Notes: a model not told the origin generated them from the sequence alone. Counted from the first letter of the stretch, positions 17,265-27,373 are shown. The stretch: 64,000 nt of DNA from Nocardiopsis sp. N85 (GCF_028882275.1 NZ_JARBUT010000025.1:27644-91643); one strand, 5' to 3'. Made by a program: numbers and translations.

Positions 17265-17569
17265 GCCCCCACCCTAGGCCTGTTCGGCGGTTCGTTCCGG
17301 TTCGCGGTCTCCGGACCGCCGCTCGCCGCGCGGTCCGGACGCGGACGGCCAGACCCGCGCCGGTCGTCTTGAGAGAGGTCGCGCTCATCGGAGGGCGATG
17401 GTAACGGAGAATAACCATTCGGTATCGGGGGGTGAGGGGTGATGTGGCTCACTGATACCTTATGGAGTGAGGGAGCTACTCAACGTAGTCCCGGGGTGGT
17501 GCTCGCGCACCGTACCCGAGCGGAGTCATGAGGGGGGCCGCTCGGGCGCGTGCGAGGGGGAGGCACCGC
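17265..17569. other. Intergenic region, promoter side of the adenosyltransferase gene
   Basis: No credible coding frame. It holds relatively AT-rich stretches (GGTAACGGAGAATAACCATT, 17401-17420, and CACTGATACCTTATGGAGTG about 17448-17467) in which GGTATC and GATACC form a loose inverted pair. A promoter for the leftward gene is likely here, but no clear hexamer pair was assigned. Confidence 0.35.
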
Positions 17570-17619
17570 GAGGGGGCGGACGGGCGTGAAACCGGGGGGT
17601 TCACGCCGTCCGCCCCCTC
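17570..17619 (-). terminator. Terminator of the M28 peptidase gene
   Basis: Long inverted repeat (arms GAGGGGGCGGACGGGCGTGAA and TTCACGCCGTCCGCCCCCTC, one bulged base), starting 22 bp beyond the stop codon at 17641. Confidence 0.75.
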
Positions 17620-17640
17620 TTCCTCGTTCGGGGCCTCCCG

Positions 17641-19239
17641 TCAGATGACCCAGTCGTGTCCCAGACGCGAGAACTCCGCGGCGGCCTGGGCGCTCAGCAC
17701 ACCGTTGACCGGCAGCGTGCTCGCGGCGAGGAACTCCACGCCGTGCGCGCCCGCGGCGGCCAGCTCGGCGACCGAGTCCCAGTTGACGTTCTCCAGGGTG
17801 TCGTCGGGCGTGTGGTAGTACGGGTCGAACTGCTCACCCGCGGTGCCGCCGTACCACTCCACCTGCTCCTCGCTCTTGACACCGTCGGCGCCGCTGAACA
17901 GTCCGCCCGACGGGATGCCCGCTTCCATGAAGGCGCGGTAGTCGCTACGGCCGCTCAGCACACCCGGCTCGCTGACCTGGTCCTGGGCCGCGAAGTAGTC
18001 CTCGAACACCTTCGCGATCGCACCCGAACCGGAAGGGGCGCCGGACGAGCCCGGCAGCTCCATCCGGCCGTCCAGGACGAGCCGGGCGTAGTTGTGGGAG
18101 CCGATCATGTCGAAGTTCAGGTACAGCGCGATGTCGTCGAGCTCGCCGTCGGTCAGGCCGGTCACGTACTCCGTGGACCCGATCAGGCCCTCCTCCTCGG
18201 TCCCCCAGAACGCGAAGCGCACCTTGTTCTTCGGGGCGGGCAGGTCCGCCAAGCGGATCGCGGTCTCCAGGACGAAGGCCGTACCGGACCCGTTGTCGTT
18301 GATGGCCGGACCCTCTTCGACGCCGTCCAGGTGGGCGCCCACGACCACCACGTTGTCCGCACGGCCGCCGGCGGTCTCGGCCAGCACACTGAACGAGGAC
18401 TCCTCCACGACGGTCGCGTCCACCTTGACGCGCAGCTCCAGACCGTCGGCCGCGATCAGGTCGGCCCCGGTGACACCGGAGACGCCCAGCGCCGGAATGG
18501 CCGAGAGCGCGCTGACGGTACCGGAGAACACCTCGTCCGCGTTGTTGACCACCAGGGCGGCGGACGCGCCGGCGTCCGCGGCGTTGGCGACCTTCTGGGC
18601 GAACGGGCAGGTACCGCGCAGCGTGATCGCGATCGCGCCCTCGGGGAAGGCGGCGAAGTCGTCGGGCGAGCAGCCGCTCGCGGCGCTGCCGGTGTTGACC
18701 GCCACCGCCGGAGCCGTCACGTCACCGGCACCGGAGTACGACATGGTCCGGAAGTCGGTCCCGTCCTCGTACACGGCCTCCCCCGGCGCGGTCTGCGCCA
18801 GGACCGCGTCGGACTGCTCGCGCCACAGCTCGTAGTCGTACTCGTGTCGGTAGGTCGTGTACCCGGCCCGCTTGAGCTGGTCCTCGATGTACAGGGCGGA
18901 GACGTCGTAGCCGGGCGTGCTCGTCGCCCGGTTGCCGCCGTTGTACTCGGCGATCGTGTTCAGGTTCTCCATGTGCGCCTTGATGGCGTCGGCGGTCACC
19001 AGCTCCGACAAGGCCGGGTCGGTCGGCTCCTGAGGCTGCGCCGGGACGTTGGGGCGGACCGGCTTCTCGGGCCGGACCGGCCGCTTGAGCCAGTCGGGGG
19101 CCTCGACCTCACCGGCGCCACCGCGGGCCTCCGGTGCGGTGGTGTCGGCGTGGGCGGGGGAGGCCGCGAGGGTGCCCGCGGTCATCAGCAGGGCGGCGAG
19201 ACCCGCGGTCGCCGCCCGTCGTCTCTGTGGGGTGCGCAA
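17641..19239 (-). CDS. Secreted M28-family aminopeptidase with PA domain
   Basis: A zinc aminopeptidase of the SGAP type, about 532 residues. The N-terminus has three Arg, a hydrophobic core and an ASPAHA-like cleavage site, so it is secreted. A protease-associated (PA) domain spans about 170-290 (GCSPDDFAAFPEGAIAITLR). The M28 zinc ligands appear in VVVGAHLDGVEEGPAINDNG, FAFWGTEEEGLIGS, NFDMIGSHN and YYHTPDDTLEN. I place the start at a TTG (19239) because GGAGGA lies six bases upstream; the ATG at 19269 and longer frame lack a site. Confidence 0.88.
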   Translation of the reverse strand: MRTPQRRRAATAGLAALLMTAGTLAASPAHADTTAPEARGGAGEVEAPDWLKRPVRPEKPVRPNVPAQPQEPTDPALSELVTADAIKAHMENLNTIAEYNGGNRATSTPGYDVSALYIEDQLKRAGYTTYRHEYDYELWREQSDAVLAQTAPGEAVYEDGTDFRTMSYSGAGDVTAPAVAVNTGSAASGCSPDDFAAFPEGAIAITLRGTCPFAQKVANAADAGASAALVVNNADEVFSGTVSALSAIPALGVSGVTGADLIAADGLELRVKVDATVVEESSFSVLAETAGGRADNVVVVGAHLDGVEEGPAINDNGSGTAFVLETAIRLADLPAPKNKVRFAFWGTEEEGLIGSTEYVTGLTDGELDDIALYLNFDMIGSHNYARLVLDGRMELPGSSGAPSGSGAIAKVFEDYFAAQDQVSEPGVLSGRSDYRAFMEAGIPSGGLFSGADGVKSEEQVEWYGGTAGEQFDPYYHTPDDTLENVNWDSVAELAAAGAHGVEFLAASTLPVNGVLSAQAAAEFSRLGHDWVI

Positions 19240-19468
19240 CGATGTTCCTCCGTGTACGGGGGAGTCCATCGCTCCGAAGTGTCGGGGGATGGACACCCGG
19301 GGTAGGCGAGGTATCGATGCAGACTGGCACCGACCGGGTGCCCGGAGCAAGCATCGGCGCACAGGTTGCCACAATCAGCCACGGGCCTTACCTTCCGGCG
19401 GCCACTGTGATTGGATCGACGGCCCGAAACGCTCCGAACGTCTCGCGGGAGCGCGGGCGTCGTCCGGG

Positions 19469-20137
19469 TCAATCCTCGATCTCGCCCTGTTCCTTCTGGT
19501 GCTTGCGCCTGCGGTAGTCCACACCCACGCCGCCCATGAGGGCGATGCCGCGCACGTGCACGATGGGCGCCCCGGGGTCGACCACGCTCGGGGTCCCGCC
19601 GCCCACGCCGAAACCGCCCATGAACGGCAGGCCGTGGACGCGCACCTGCACGTCGTCGGGCACGAGGATGCCGATGCCGCCCATGATGGTGTTGGTCCAG
19701 ATCGTGGTCTCGCGGTGGGTGAACCGGGCCTCGCGCAGGTCCAGTTCCACACCGCCCATGAGGGCGAACGCGAAGAAGTTCTCCGGGACCACCCAGCTCC
19801 CGGAGCGGTCGGCGCCGCCCATGACGGCGATCGCGACGGTGCTCGTCGGCGGCTGGTCGACGATCCGTCCCGCGCCGTAGAGCGGTCGCGGGGAACGGAA
19901 GTCGCCGGGCGCGGGAGCCGCCGGGGCTCCGGTGCCGGTGGGGGCGGGCAGGTCCCGGGTGAGGGGGACGAGTTCGCCGATGGTCTTGGCGCGGTAGACC
20001 GCGTCGAGCCGCTCGCTGTGCTCGTCGGGGTCCAGGCGGCCTTCCGCGAAGGCGTCCTGGAGTCGGTGCGCCACGGCGTCGCGGTCGGCGTCCGAGGCGC
20101 GCATTCGACCGGGGTCGGGGGGAGTGATCTCGCTCAT
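19469..20137 (-). CDS. DUF1707 / LiaF-like cell-envelope-response domain protein
   Basis: A 222-residue soluble protein. The N-terminal ~55 residues form a DUF1707 domain (MRASDADRDAVAHRLQDAFA, then EGRLDPDEHSERLDAVY). The C-terminal part repeats IAVMGG, ALMGG, IMGGIGI, FMGGFGV and ALMGGVGV, typical of the LiaF/cell-wall-active-antibiotic response C-terminal domain. ATG 20137 has GGTGGAAACG upstream. It is the last gene of a leftward run behind a NarL-type response regulator and histidine kinase, so it may be the LiaF-like modulator of that system (inference). Confidence 0.82.
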   Translation of the reverse strand: MSEITPPDPGRMRASDADRDAVAHRLQDAFAEGRLDPDEHSERLDAVYRAKTIGELVPLTRDLPAPTGTGAPAAPAPGDFRSPRPLYGAGRIVDQPPTSTVAIAVMGGADRSGSWVVPENFFAFALMGGVELDLREARFTHRETTIWTNTIMGGIGILVPDDVQVRVHGLPFMGGFGVGGGTPSVVDPGAPIVHVRGIALMGGVGVDYRRRKHQKEQGEIED

Positions 20138-20223
20138 CGTTTCCACCATATGTCGATTCTGTCCGGGGGGCACCCTCCGGTGCATCGGGGAGGAACCCCG
20201 GTGTCACCCCGGGATGGAGCCGT

Positions 20224-20859
20224 TCAGGCCCCGGGGAGCAGACCCCGTCGGATGGCCCGGCTGACGGCCGAGGTCCGGTCCCCGACACCGAGTTTCTCGT
20301 ACACCCGCATCAGGTGCGTCTTCACCGTGGTCGCACTGATGTGCAGGGTCCGTCCGATCGCGGCGTTGGTCAGTCCGTCGGCCGCCAGGCGCAGTACCTC
20401 CACCTCGCGTGGGGACAACCCGGGTGCGGCGGGCGCGGCACGGTCGCGCATTCCGGTGACGAGTTTGCCCGCCAGCCTCCCGCTCAGGACCGTCTCCCCG
20501 CGTGCGGCCGCCCGCACCGCCTCGACCAGTTCGGCGCGCGGGGTGTCCTTGAGCAGGTAACCGGTGGCCCCGGCCTCCACCGCCCGCAGGATGTCGGTGT
20601 CGGTGTCGTAGGTGGTGAGCACCAGGACGTGGGTGCCGGGGTGTTCGGCGCCGATGCGCTCGGTGGCCGCGACCCCGTCCCCACCGGGCATGCGCAGGTC
20701 CATCAGGACCACGTCGGGGCGCAGCTCGGTGACCCGGGCCACCGCCTCGGGGCCGGAGGCGGCGTCGCCGACGATGTCGAGGTCCGCCTCGGCGGAGAGC
20801 ATGCCCCGGATGCCCTCGCGGACCACGGGGTGGTCGTCGACCAACAGGACACGGATCAC
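20224..20859 (-). CDS. NarL/LuxR-family response regulator
   Basis: A 211-residue two-component regulator. The receiver domain (residues 1-~120) has the acidic pair in LLVDDHP, the phospho-acceptor Asp in DVVLMDLRMPGGDG, and Lys in GYLLKDTP. The C-terminal LuxR-type helix-turn-helix is GLSPREVEVLRLAADGLTNA ... TVKTHLMRVYEKLGV. Starts with GTG at 20859, overlapping the kinase stop by 4 bp (GTGA), with GAGGAGGT upstream, so it is translationally coupled to its partner kinase. Likely controls the adjacent ABC transporter (inference). Confidence 0.94.
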   Translation of the reverse strand: MIRVLLVDDHPVVREGIRGMLSAEADLDIVGDAASGPEAVARVTELRPDVVLMDLRMPGGDGVAATERIGAEHPGTHVLVLTTYDTDTDILRAVEAGATGYLLKDTPRAELVEAVRAAARGETVLSGRLAGKLVTGMRDRAAPAAPGLSPREVEVLRLAADGLTNAAIGRTLHISATTVKTHLMRVYEKLGVGDRTSAVSRAIRRGLLPGA

Positions 20860-22091
20860 GGTGCCACCTCCTCGGGTTCGGGCAGGGCCAGGCGGACGGT
20901 GGTGCCCCTCCCCGGGGCGGTGTCGATCTCCAGGGACCCCTCCAGGCTCTGCGCGCGATGGCGCATACCGGGCAGGCCGTTGCCGGTGCCGGGCACGGTG
21001 GGGTCGAAACCGCGTCCGTCGTCGGTGACGGTGAGCAGGGTCCCCGCGTCGCTGTGGGCCAGGGCGAGCGAGACCCGATCGGCGTCGGCGTGCTTGCGGA
21101 TGTTGGCCAGTGCCTCCTGGGCGGTGCGCAGCAGGCACACCTGGAGGTCGCCGGGCAGTTCTCGGGGGCCGCCGAGGACCTCGACGGTGACCGGGATACC
21201 CAGTTCGGTGCCCAGCCGCGCACCGATCCGGCGCAGCACCGCCTCCAGGGTGTCCTCACCGAGCCGTGCGGGGCGGCGGGCGGCCACCATGGCCCGTGCC
21301 TCGTCCAGGTTCTCCGCCGCCGTCTCCCGCATCAGCGCCAGGTGTCGGCGGGCCAGGGCGGGATCGGTGTCCAGTTCCGACTCCACTGCCTGGGTGAGGG
21401 TGATGATGCTGGTGAACCCTTGGGCGAGGGTGTCGTGCAGCTCGCGGGCCAGGCGTTCGCGTTCGGCCAGCGCGCCGCCCTCCTCCGACAGGCGGGCGGC
21501 CTCGGCCCGGCTCTCCCGCAGTTCGCGGATGAGTTCGGCGCGTTCGTAGCTCTCCTCGACGACCTTCTCGAACCAGCGGCCGAACCACAGGGAGAAGCCG
21601 ATGATGATCAGATGGATCCCGGTGCCCACGAGGGCGTCGAGGGTGTCGATGTCGCCCCGCCACCAACCGGTGAGGGTGGGCAGCAGCAGGATCATGCCGA
21701 CCGAGACGGTCCCGTACACCGCCCCGGCCGTCATGAAGCACATGGGGGCGACCACGAACAGGCAGAAGGTCAGGACCGGATCGAGGTGGACGGCCACGGT
21801 GACCAGGGCCGCCACGGTCAGCGCGAAGACACCGGTGATCGGGGTGCCGTATCGGTCCTGGAGATAGAGACTCCGGCCGTAGGACAGGTACAGCGCGGCG
21901 ACCACGCCCAGGAGGGCGGCGCCCGCCCAGCCCCGGACGCCGGGCTGGGAGAGGACGCCGATGACGGCGATCAGGACCATCGATCCGGACAGGTACAGGT
22001 ACCAGGCCGGTCCCAGGTCCCAGGCGTGCCGTTCCCCGCCGGGGGGCTCCGGCGCCCGCTCCTCCTCCGGAGCCCGCGTCGCCACGACCAT
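20856..22091 (-). CDS. Sensor histidine kinase (HisKA_3, NarL-partner type)
   Basis: A 411-residue membrane kinase. About five or six hydrophobic helices fill residues 30-180. A short coiled linker leads to the HisKA_3 box ERERLARELHDTLAQGFTSI with the phosphorylatable His, followed by the HATPase domain (EALANIRKHADADRVSLAL, DDGRGFDP, GNGLPGMRHRAQ). There is no extracytoplasmic sensor domain, so it is an intramembrane-sensing type. ATG 22091 overlaps the permease stop by one base. Partner is the downstream response regulator. Confidence 0.93.
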   Translation of the reverse strand: MVVATRAPEEERAPEPPGGERHAWDLGPAWYLYLSGSMVLIAVIGVLSQPGVRGWAGAALLGVVAALYLSYGRSLYLQDRYGTPITGVFALTVAALVTVAVHLDPVLTFCLFVVAPMCFMTAGAVYGTVSVGMILLLPTLTGWWRGDIDTLDALVGTGIHLIIIGFSLWFGRWFEKVVEESYERAELIRELRESRAEAARLSEEGGALAERERLARELHDTLAQGFTSIITLTQAVESELDTDPALARRHLALMRETAAENLDEARAMVAARRPARLGEDTLEAVLRRIGARLGTELGIPVTVEVLGGPRELPGDLQVCLLRTAQEALANIRKHADADRVSLALAHSDAGTLLTVTDDGRGFDPTVPGTGNGLPGMRHRAQSLEGSLEIDTAPGRGTTVRLALPEPEEVAP

Positions 22092-22905
22092 CACCCGTCC
22101 TTTCGCGTCTTCCACCGGAACGTCAGCAGAACCAGGACCAACCCCACCACACACCAGGCGCCCAGGGCCAGGGCGACCAGGTGCAGGTCCCACGCTCCGG
22201 AGGGTTCGAACGTCGCCATCGCGTCGGGGTGGAAGGCGGCCCGCATGCCCTGCGCCATCCACAGCAGCGGGAACAGCGACGCGAAGGTCAGCACCCAGTC
22301 GGGCAGCACGGTCACCGGGACGAACACCCCGGAGGTGAACTGCAGGACCAGGAACGGCACCACCACGATGGTCGACGCCGCCTGGGCGGTGCGGGCCAGG
22401 GAGCTGACCGCTATGCCCAGCAGGGAGCAGGCGATCGTGCCCAGGACGAGCACCCAGGCCACCGTGAGCCAGTCGGCGGCGGAACCCGGCAGGGTCGCGT
22501 CGAAGACCAGCGCGGAGACCCCGAGCAGCAGGACGGCCTGTCCGGCGGCGAGGAAGAACACCAGTACCGTCTTGCCGATGAAGTAGGCGGCGGGCGGCAT
22601 CGGGGTGCCGCGCAGCCGGCGCAGCCCGCCCTGGTCGCGTTCGGTGGCGATACCGGCGCCCAGGGTCTGGAAGCTGACCGACATCAGGCCCATGGCGAAC
22701 AGGCCGGGCAGGTAGTGGTCGACGGCGGGCATGCCCATGTCGAACAGGCCGTCGAAGATCGACGCGAACATCGTCAGGATCAGGGCGGGCAGGGCGAACG
22801 TGAAGACGACGCTCTCCCACTCCCGGGTGAAGGAGCGGATCTCCAGCCATCCCCGGGACAGGCCCAGGCGGAGCGTGCCGGGGAGTCGGGCGTCGGTGAG
22901 GGTGC

Positions 22906-22909
<4 letters not shown>
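22091..22909 (-). CDS. ABC-2 type transporter permease
   Basis: A 272-residue integral membrane protein with about six helices and the ABC-2 pattern: GLMSVSFQTLGAGIATERDQ followed by GGLRRLRGTPMPPAAYFIGK, where the cytoplasmic loop contacts the ATPase, and LQFTSGVFVPVTVLPDW near the last pair of helices. It overlaps the ATPase gene by 4 bp (ATGA) and the kinase gene by one base, so all belong to one operon. A drug or lipid-type exporter is likely; the substrate is unknown. Confidence 0.9.
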
Positions 22910-23790
<881 letters not shown>

Positions 23791-23870
23791 GAACCGAGCC
23801 TCGCGCGGCCCGGGGCCGGGCGGTATCGGGCGAACGGTCGGTCCGGTGTCCTCCGAGTGGAGGACACCGG

Positions 23871-24548
23871 TCAGAACAGGCGGAGGACGTCCGGCTCGAT
23901 GCCGCGCAGTTCGTCGTAGTCCAGGACCACGCAGGAGATGCCCCGGTCCTCGGCGAGCACGCGCGCCTGGGGCTTGATCTCCTGGGCGGCGAAGACGCCC
24001 CGCACCGGGGACAGGTTGGGGTCGCGGTTGAGCAGCTCCAGGTAGCGGGTGAGCTGTTCGACGCCGTCGATGTCGCCGCGCCGCTTGAGCTCCACGGCCA
24101 CGGTCCGGTTCTCTCCGTCCCGGCACAGGATGTCGACCGGCCCGATCGCGGTCGGGTACTCGCGTCGGATGAGGGTGTAGCCGTCGCCGAGGGTGGTGAT
24201 GTGCTCGGCGAGCAGTTCCTGGAGGTGGGCCTCGACCCCGTCCTTCTGCAACCCGGGGTCCTTGCCGAGTTCGTGGGAGGAGTCGTGCAGGACCTCCTCC
24301 ACGGTCAGCACCAGCTTCTCGCCGGACTTGCCGTGGGTGACGGTCCAGACGTCGGGTCCGTCCTCGACGGTCTCCTCTCGGAGTTTGCACGGGGGGTTCA
24401 TCCAGTTGAGGGGCTTGAAGGCCCGATCATCGGCGTGGATGGACACGCTCCCGTCGGCCTTGATGAGGACCAGCCGCGGGGCCATGGGCAGGTGGGCGGT
24501 GAGCCGGCCGACGTAATCGACGCTGCACCGAGCGATGACGAGACGCAC
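23871..24548 (-). CDS. nucS: Mismatch-specific endonuclease NucS/EndoMS
   Basis: In Actinobacteria lacking MutS/MutL, NucS cuts both strands at mismatches as part of non-canonical mismatch repair. A 225-residue protein with an N-terminal DNA-binding/dimerisation domain (1-~115) and a C-terminal RecB-like nuclease domain. Catalytic residues are Asp139 (GPVDILCRD), Glu153 and Lys155 (AVELKRRGD), followed by the conserved DGVEQLTRYLE. GTG start at 24548. The C-terminal EPDVLRLF resembles the beta-clamp-proximal end of the family. Confidence 0.95.
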   Translation of the reverse strand: MRLVIARCSVDYVGRLTAHLPMAPRLVLIKADGSVSIHADDRAFKPLNWMNPPCKLREETVEDGPDVWTVTHGKSGEKLVLTVEEVLHDSSHELGKDPGLQKDGVEAHLQELLAEHITTLGDGYTLIRREYPTAIGPVDILCRDGENRTVAVELKRRGDIDGVEQLTRYLELLNRDPNLSPVRGVFAAQEIKPQARVLAEDRGISCVVLDYDELRGIEPDVLRLF

Positions 24549-24774
24549 GAAACGTCACGTTACCGCCTTCCAGGGGTGCCCGCCGCAGAACGGCCGAACC
24601 GGCCGACCGGTCCCCGAGGGCAGGTCCGATCACCCCGGGGGCAAGGACTTTGTGGCTTTCACGCCCCGTGACCGGAACGGGGTCGGGCGCTTAACGTCTC
24701 CAGAGAACGCGCGGTGCGGGTCGCCGAGGCCCGCGTGGACGGACCGCGCGGCCCGCCCGCCCCGGGAGGGGAGG

Positions 24775-24810
24775 GGCGGGACCGCCGCCCATCGTGGCGG
24801 CGGTCCCGCC
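24775..24810 (+). terminator. Perfect hairpin in the nucS / dehydrogenase divergent region
   Basis: Arms GGCGGGACCGCCGCC and GGCGGCGGTCCCGCC pair perfectly over 15 bp around a 6-nt loop. No gene ends here on either strand: nucS starts at 24548 going left and the dehydrogenase at 24899 going right. It may end a short unannotated transcript. The remaining 24549-24898 shows no coding frame. Confidence 0.5.
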
Positions 24811-24886
24811 GGGCATGTCCCGACATCGTGTTACCCGTGAGTACGGCCAAGGGGGCCCTGCGGGCGGTACGGGTCGTCGGGCCGTC

Positions 24887-24892
24887 TAGGCT
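24887..24892 (+). promoter_or_regulatory. -10 box TAGGCT for a leaderless dehydrogenase mRNA
   Basis: TAGGCT ends 6 nt before the ATG at 24899 and no ribosome site is present, the pattern of actinobacterial leaderless transcripts. Confidence 0.5.
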
Positions 24893-24898
24893 GGCCTC

Positions 24899-26110
24899 AT
24901 GGTGCAGGAATTCAAGAAGGTCGGTGTCGTCGGACTCGGCACGATGGGCGCGGGCATCGCCGAGGTGTTCGCCCGAGCCGGTTTCAACGTCATCGGGGTC
25001 GAGATCGACCAGGCCGCCCTCGACCGCGGCCGTGGCCATCTGGACAAGTCGCTCGGGCGCGCCGTCGCCAAGGGCAAGCTCACCGAGGAGGAGCGCTCCG
25101 CGATCGAGGAGCGACTGACGTTCACCACGTCCCGTGAGGACCTGACGGACGCCGACCTCGTCGTGGAGGCCGTTCCCGAGCGGATGGACCTCAAGCGCGA
25201 CGTGTTCGGCGATCTGGACCGGATCTGCAAGCCCGAGACGATCCTGGCGACCAACACCTCCTCGCTGTCGGTCACCGAGATCGCGGCCCTCACCGGACGC
25301 CCGGAGAAGGTCGTCGGTCTGCACTTCTTCAACCCGGCCCCGGTCATGAAGCTGGCCGAGGTCATCACCACGGTCTCCGCCTCCGCCGAGACCGTCGACA
25401 TCGTCACCGAGATGGCCAAGCGCATCGGCAAGACCCCCGTCACGGTCGGGGACCGCGCCGGGTTCGTCGCCAACGCGCTGCTGGTGCCCTACATCAACGA
25501 CGCGGTGCGCCTCTACGAGCGCGGGGTCGCCACCCGCGAGGAGATCGACGAGTCGGTCAAGAAGGCCGCCGGCCTGCCGATGGGCCCGCTCGCCCTGGCC
25601 GACATGGTCGGGATCGACGTGTGCCTGGCCGTCATGGACGTGCTGTGGGACGAGTACCGAGACCCGCGTTACGCCGCGGCCCCGCTGCTGCGCCGCATGG
25701 TCGCCGCCGGTCACTACGGCCGCAAGGCCGGCAGGGGCTTCTACGCCGGTCGTGACGAGGCCCCCGAGCCCCGTCCCGCCGGCCGCTACGCCGAGATGAT
25801 CCGCGAAGAGGAGACCCTCGACCTGGGTGAGATCCTCATCGCACCGCAGATCGACGACGCCATGCGGATGATCGGCGACGGCTACGCCACCGCCCAGGAC
25901 GTCGACACCGCGATGCGTTTCGGCTGCGGTTACCCCAAGGGCCCGACCGAGCTGCTCGACGAGCGCGGCGCCGAAGCCGTGGTCACCACCCTGGTCGCCA
26001 TGGGCGAGTACGGGTTGACCACCATCGCGGTCCCCGCCCCGCTGCTCATGGACCGGCTTCCCGACACCCCGGAGGAAGAGGGCCACGGCGGCTGCGCCTG
26101 CCACGCCTGA
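24899..26110 (+). CDS. 3-hydroxyacyl-CoA (3-hydroxybutyryl-CoA) dehydrogenase
   Basis: NAD(P)-dependent oxidation or reduction between 3-hydroxyacyl-CoA and acetoacetyl-CoA. The 403-residue protein has a Rossmann domain (VGVVGLGTMGAGIAEVFARA), the catalytic NTSSLSVTEI and HFFNPAPVMKLAEV segments (His-Glu pair), and two tandem C-terminal dimerisation domains (GDRAGFVANALLVPYINDAV; then a second from ~residue 300, GCGYPKGPTELLDERG). The double C-terminal domain is longer than the usual ~285-residue enzyme. The protein ends with a Cys/Gly/His-rich GGCACHA. It fits with the thiolase at 29.7 kb (acetoacetyl-CoA or PHB-type metabolism, inference). Confidence 0.92.
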   Translation: MVQEFKKVGVVGLGTMGAGIAEVFARAGFNVIGVEIDQAALDRGRGHLDKSLGRAVAKGKLTEEERSAIEERLTFTTSREDLTDADLVVEAVPERMDLKRDVFGDLDRICKPETILATNTSSLSVTEIAALTGRPEKVVGLHFFNPAPVMKLAEVITTVSASAETVDIVTEMAKRIGKTPVTVGDRAGFVANALLVPYINDAVRLYERGVATREEIDESVKKAAGLPMGPLALADMVGIDVCLAVMDVLWDEYRDPRYAAAPLLRRMVAAGHYGRKAGRGFYAGRDEAPEPRPAGRYAEMIREEETLDLGEILIAPQIDDAMRMIGDGYATAQDVDTAMRFGCGYPKGPTELLDERGAEAVVTTLVAMGEYGLTTIAVPAPLLMDRLPDTPEEEGHGGCACHA

Positions 26111-26192
26111 TCTCTCCGAGAACACCCCGGTGGCCGTCGCCGCAGTACGTCTGTGGCGGCGGCCACCGCCCGTTCTCTCCTACCCTGGACGG

Positions 26193-26516
26193 GTGAGCCC
26201 GCGTCGTAATTCCTCCCGCCGTAAGTCCTCCCGAGGCGGCCGCGCCCCCGGAGGCGGCCCCGAAGCCGAGGACGCCCTCATGCTCCGGATCACCGGCGGC
26301 CAGAGCCGTGAGGCCGGACCCGACGGCGAATGGATCATACGGCGCGTCATCGGCGCGGCCGCGGTGAAGGTCTACCGCTGCCCCGGCTGCGCCCAGGAGA
26401 TCCCCGTCGGGATGGCCCACGTCGTCGTCTGGCGCCCCTACGGCGACGGCGACGACCGTCGGCACTGGCACTCCTCCTGCTGGGAGCGCCGCTCCCGGCG
26501 CGCACCCCGATACTGA
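26193..26516 (+). CDS. Small zinc-ribbon-like protein, conserved in actinomycetes
   Basis: A 107-residue basic protein with the pattern CPGC ... H ... HWHSSCW, probably binding one zinc. Close relatives in Streptomyces are usually labelled ATP/GTP-binding protein (from memory), but no P-loop is visible, so that label is unsupported. GTG 26193 lies exactly 6 nt after TACCCT, a -10 match, suggesting a leaderless mRNA. It lies between the dehydrogenase and an alpha/beta hydrolase on the same strand. Function unknown. Confidence 0.72.
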   Translation: MSPRRNSSRRKSSRGGRAPGGGPEAEDALMLRITGGQSREAGPDGEWIIRRVIGAAAVKVYRCPGCAQEIPVGMAHVVVWRPYGDGDDRRHWHSSCWERRSRRAPRY

Positions 26517-26548
26517 GCCCCGACCACCGAGAACCGGACCGAGGAGCC

Positions 26549-27289
26549 ATGGAGATCCGAGCCACCACGGTGCTGCCCGCCGTGCGACGTCCCATCACCC
26601 TGCACACCGCCGACGGGCTGGAGCTGATCGGCGAACTGGCCCTGCCCGAGGACGGCGACCCGGTCGCGACCCTGGTGTGCCTGCACCCGCTGCCCACGGC
26701 CGAGGGCATGATGGACAGCCACGTCCTGCGCAAGGCGTCGTTCCGGCTGCCCGCGCTGGCGAACATCGCGGTGCTGCGCTTCAACACGCGCGGTACCACC
26801 TCCCGCCACGGCACCAGCCAGGGGGAGTTCGGCGAGGGCGAGACCGAGAAGCACGATGTGCTCGCCGCCATCGAGTTCACCGAGTTCGAGGGGCTGCCCC
26901 GGCCGTGGCTGCTCGGCTGGTCGTTCGGCACCGAACTGGCCCTGAAGTGGGGCGCCGACCCGCAGATCGAGGGCGCCCTGCTGCTGTCGCCGCCGCTGCA
27001 CCGGGCCACCGAGGCGGACATGGAGAACTGGCGGGTCACCGGCAAGCCCGTGGTGGCGCTGGTCCCCGAACACGACGACTACCTGCGCCCCGAGGAGGCC
27101 CGGGAACGGTTCAAGCCGCTCACCCAGGCCGAGGTCATCGGCGTGGACGGCGCCAAGCACCTGTGGGTCGGGGAACCGTACGTGCGCCGGGTCCTCGACG
27201 AGATCGTCAAGCGGGTCAACCCCGACGCCCACCCCTTGCCCACCGAGTGGGACGGTCCCCACGAGAAGGACGTCCAGGCCCTGGGCTGA
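26549..27289 (+). CDS. Alpha/beta hydrolase fold protein
   Basis: A 246-residue cytosolic hydrolase of the dienelactone/alpha-beta type. Nucleophile elbow LLGWSFGTEL (Ser), oxyanion region VCLHPLPTAEGMMDSHV, acid probably in VPEHDDYLRPEE, and catalytic His in VDGAKHLWVGEP. The ATG at 26549 has GAGGAG five bases upstream, 32 bp after the previous gene. Substrate is unknown. Ends before a strong bidirectional terminator. Confidence 0.85.
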   Translation: MEIRATTVLPAVRRPITLHTADGLELIGELALPEDGDPVATLVCLHPLPTAEGMMDSHVLRKASFRLPALANIAVLRFNTRGTTSRHGTSQGEFGEGETEKHDVLAAIEFTEFEGLPRPWLLGWSFGTELALKWGADPQIEGALLLSPPLHRATEADMENWRVTGKPVVALVPEHDDYLRPEEARERFKPLTQAEVIGVDGAKHLWVGEPYVRRVLDEIVKRVNPDAHPLPTEWDGPHEKDVQALG

Positions 27290-27333
27290 ACATCGGCGGA
27301 CCGGACGCGGTCGACCGCTCCCGTACGCGAGAA

Positions 27334-27373
27334 CGAGGGCCCGCCTCCCCCCTTCAGGGGAGGCGGGCCCTCG
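27334..27373. terminator. Bidirectional terminator between convergent genes
   Basis: Perfect 17-bp stem (CGAGGGCCCGCCTCCCC / GGGGAGGCGGGCCCTCG) with a 6-nt loop between the rightward hydrolase and the leftward FilP/Scy-like gene. Confidence 0.85.

Noticed and set aside
19240..19374. Longer N-terminus for the M28 peptidase (starts at 19374 or 19269)
   Set aside because: These lack ribosome sites and put an Arg/Pro-rich stretch before the signal peptide; the TTG at 19239 has GGAGGA at ideal spacing.
26193..26516. ATP/GTP-binding label for the small zinc-ribbon-like protein
   Set aside because: There is no Walker A or other nucleotide-binding motif in its 107 residues; the label appears to be inherited annotation.
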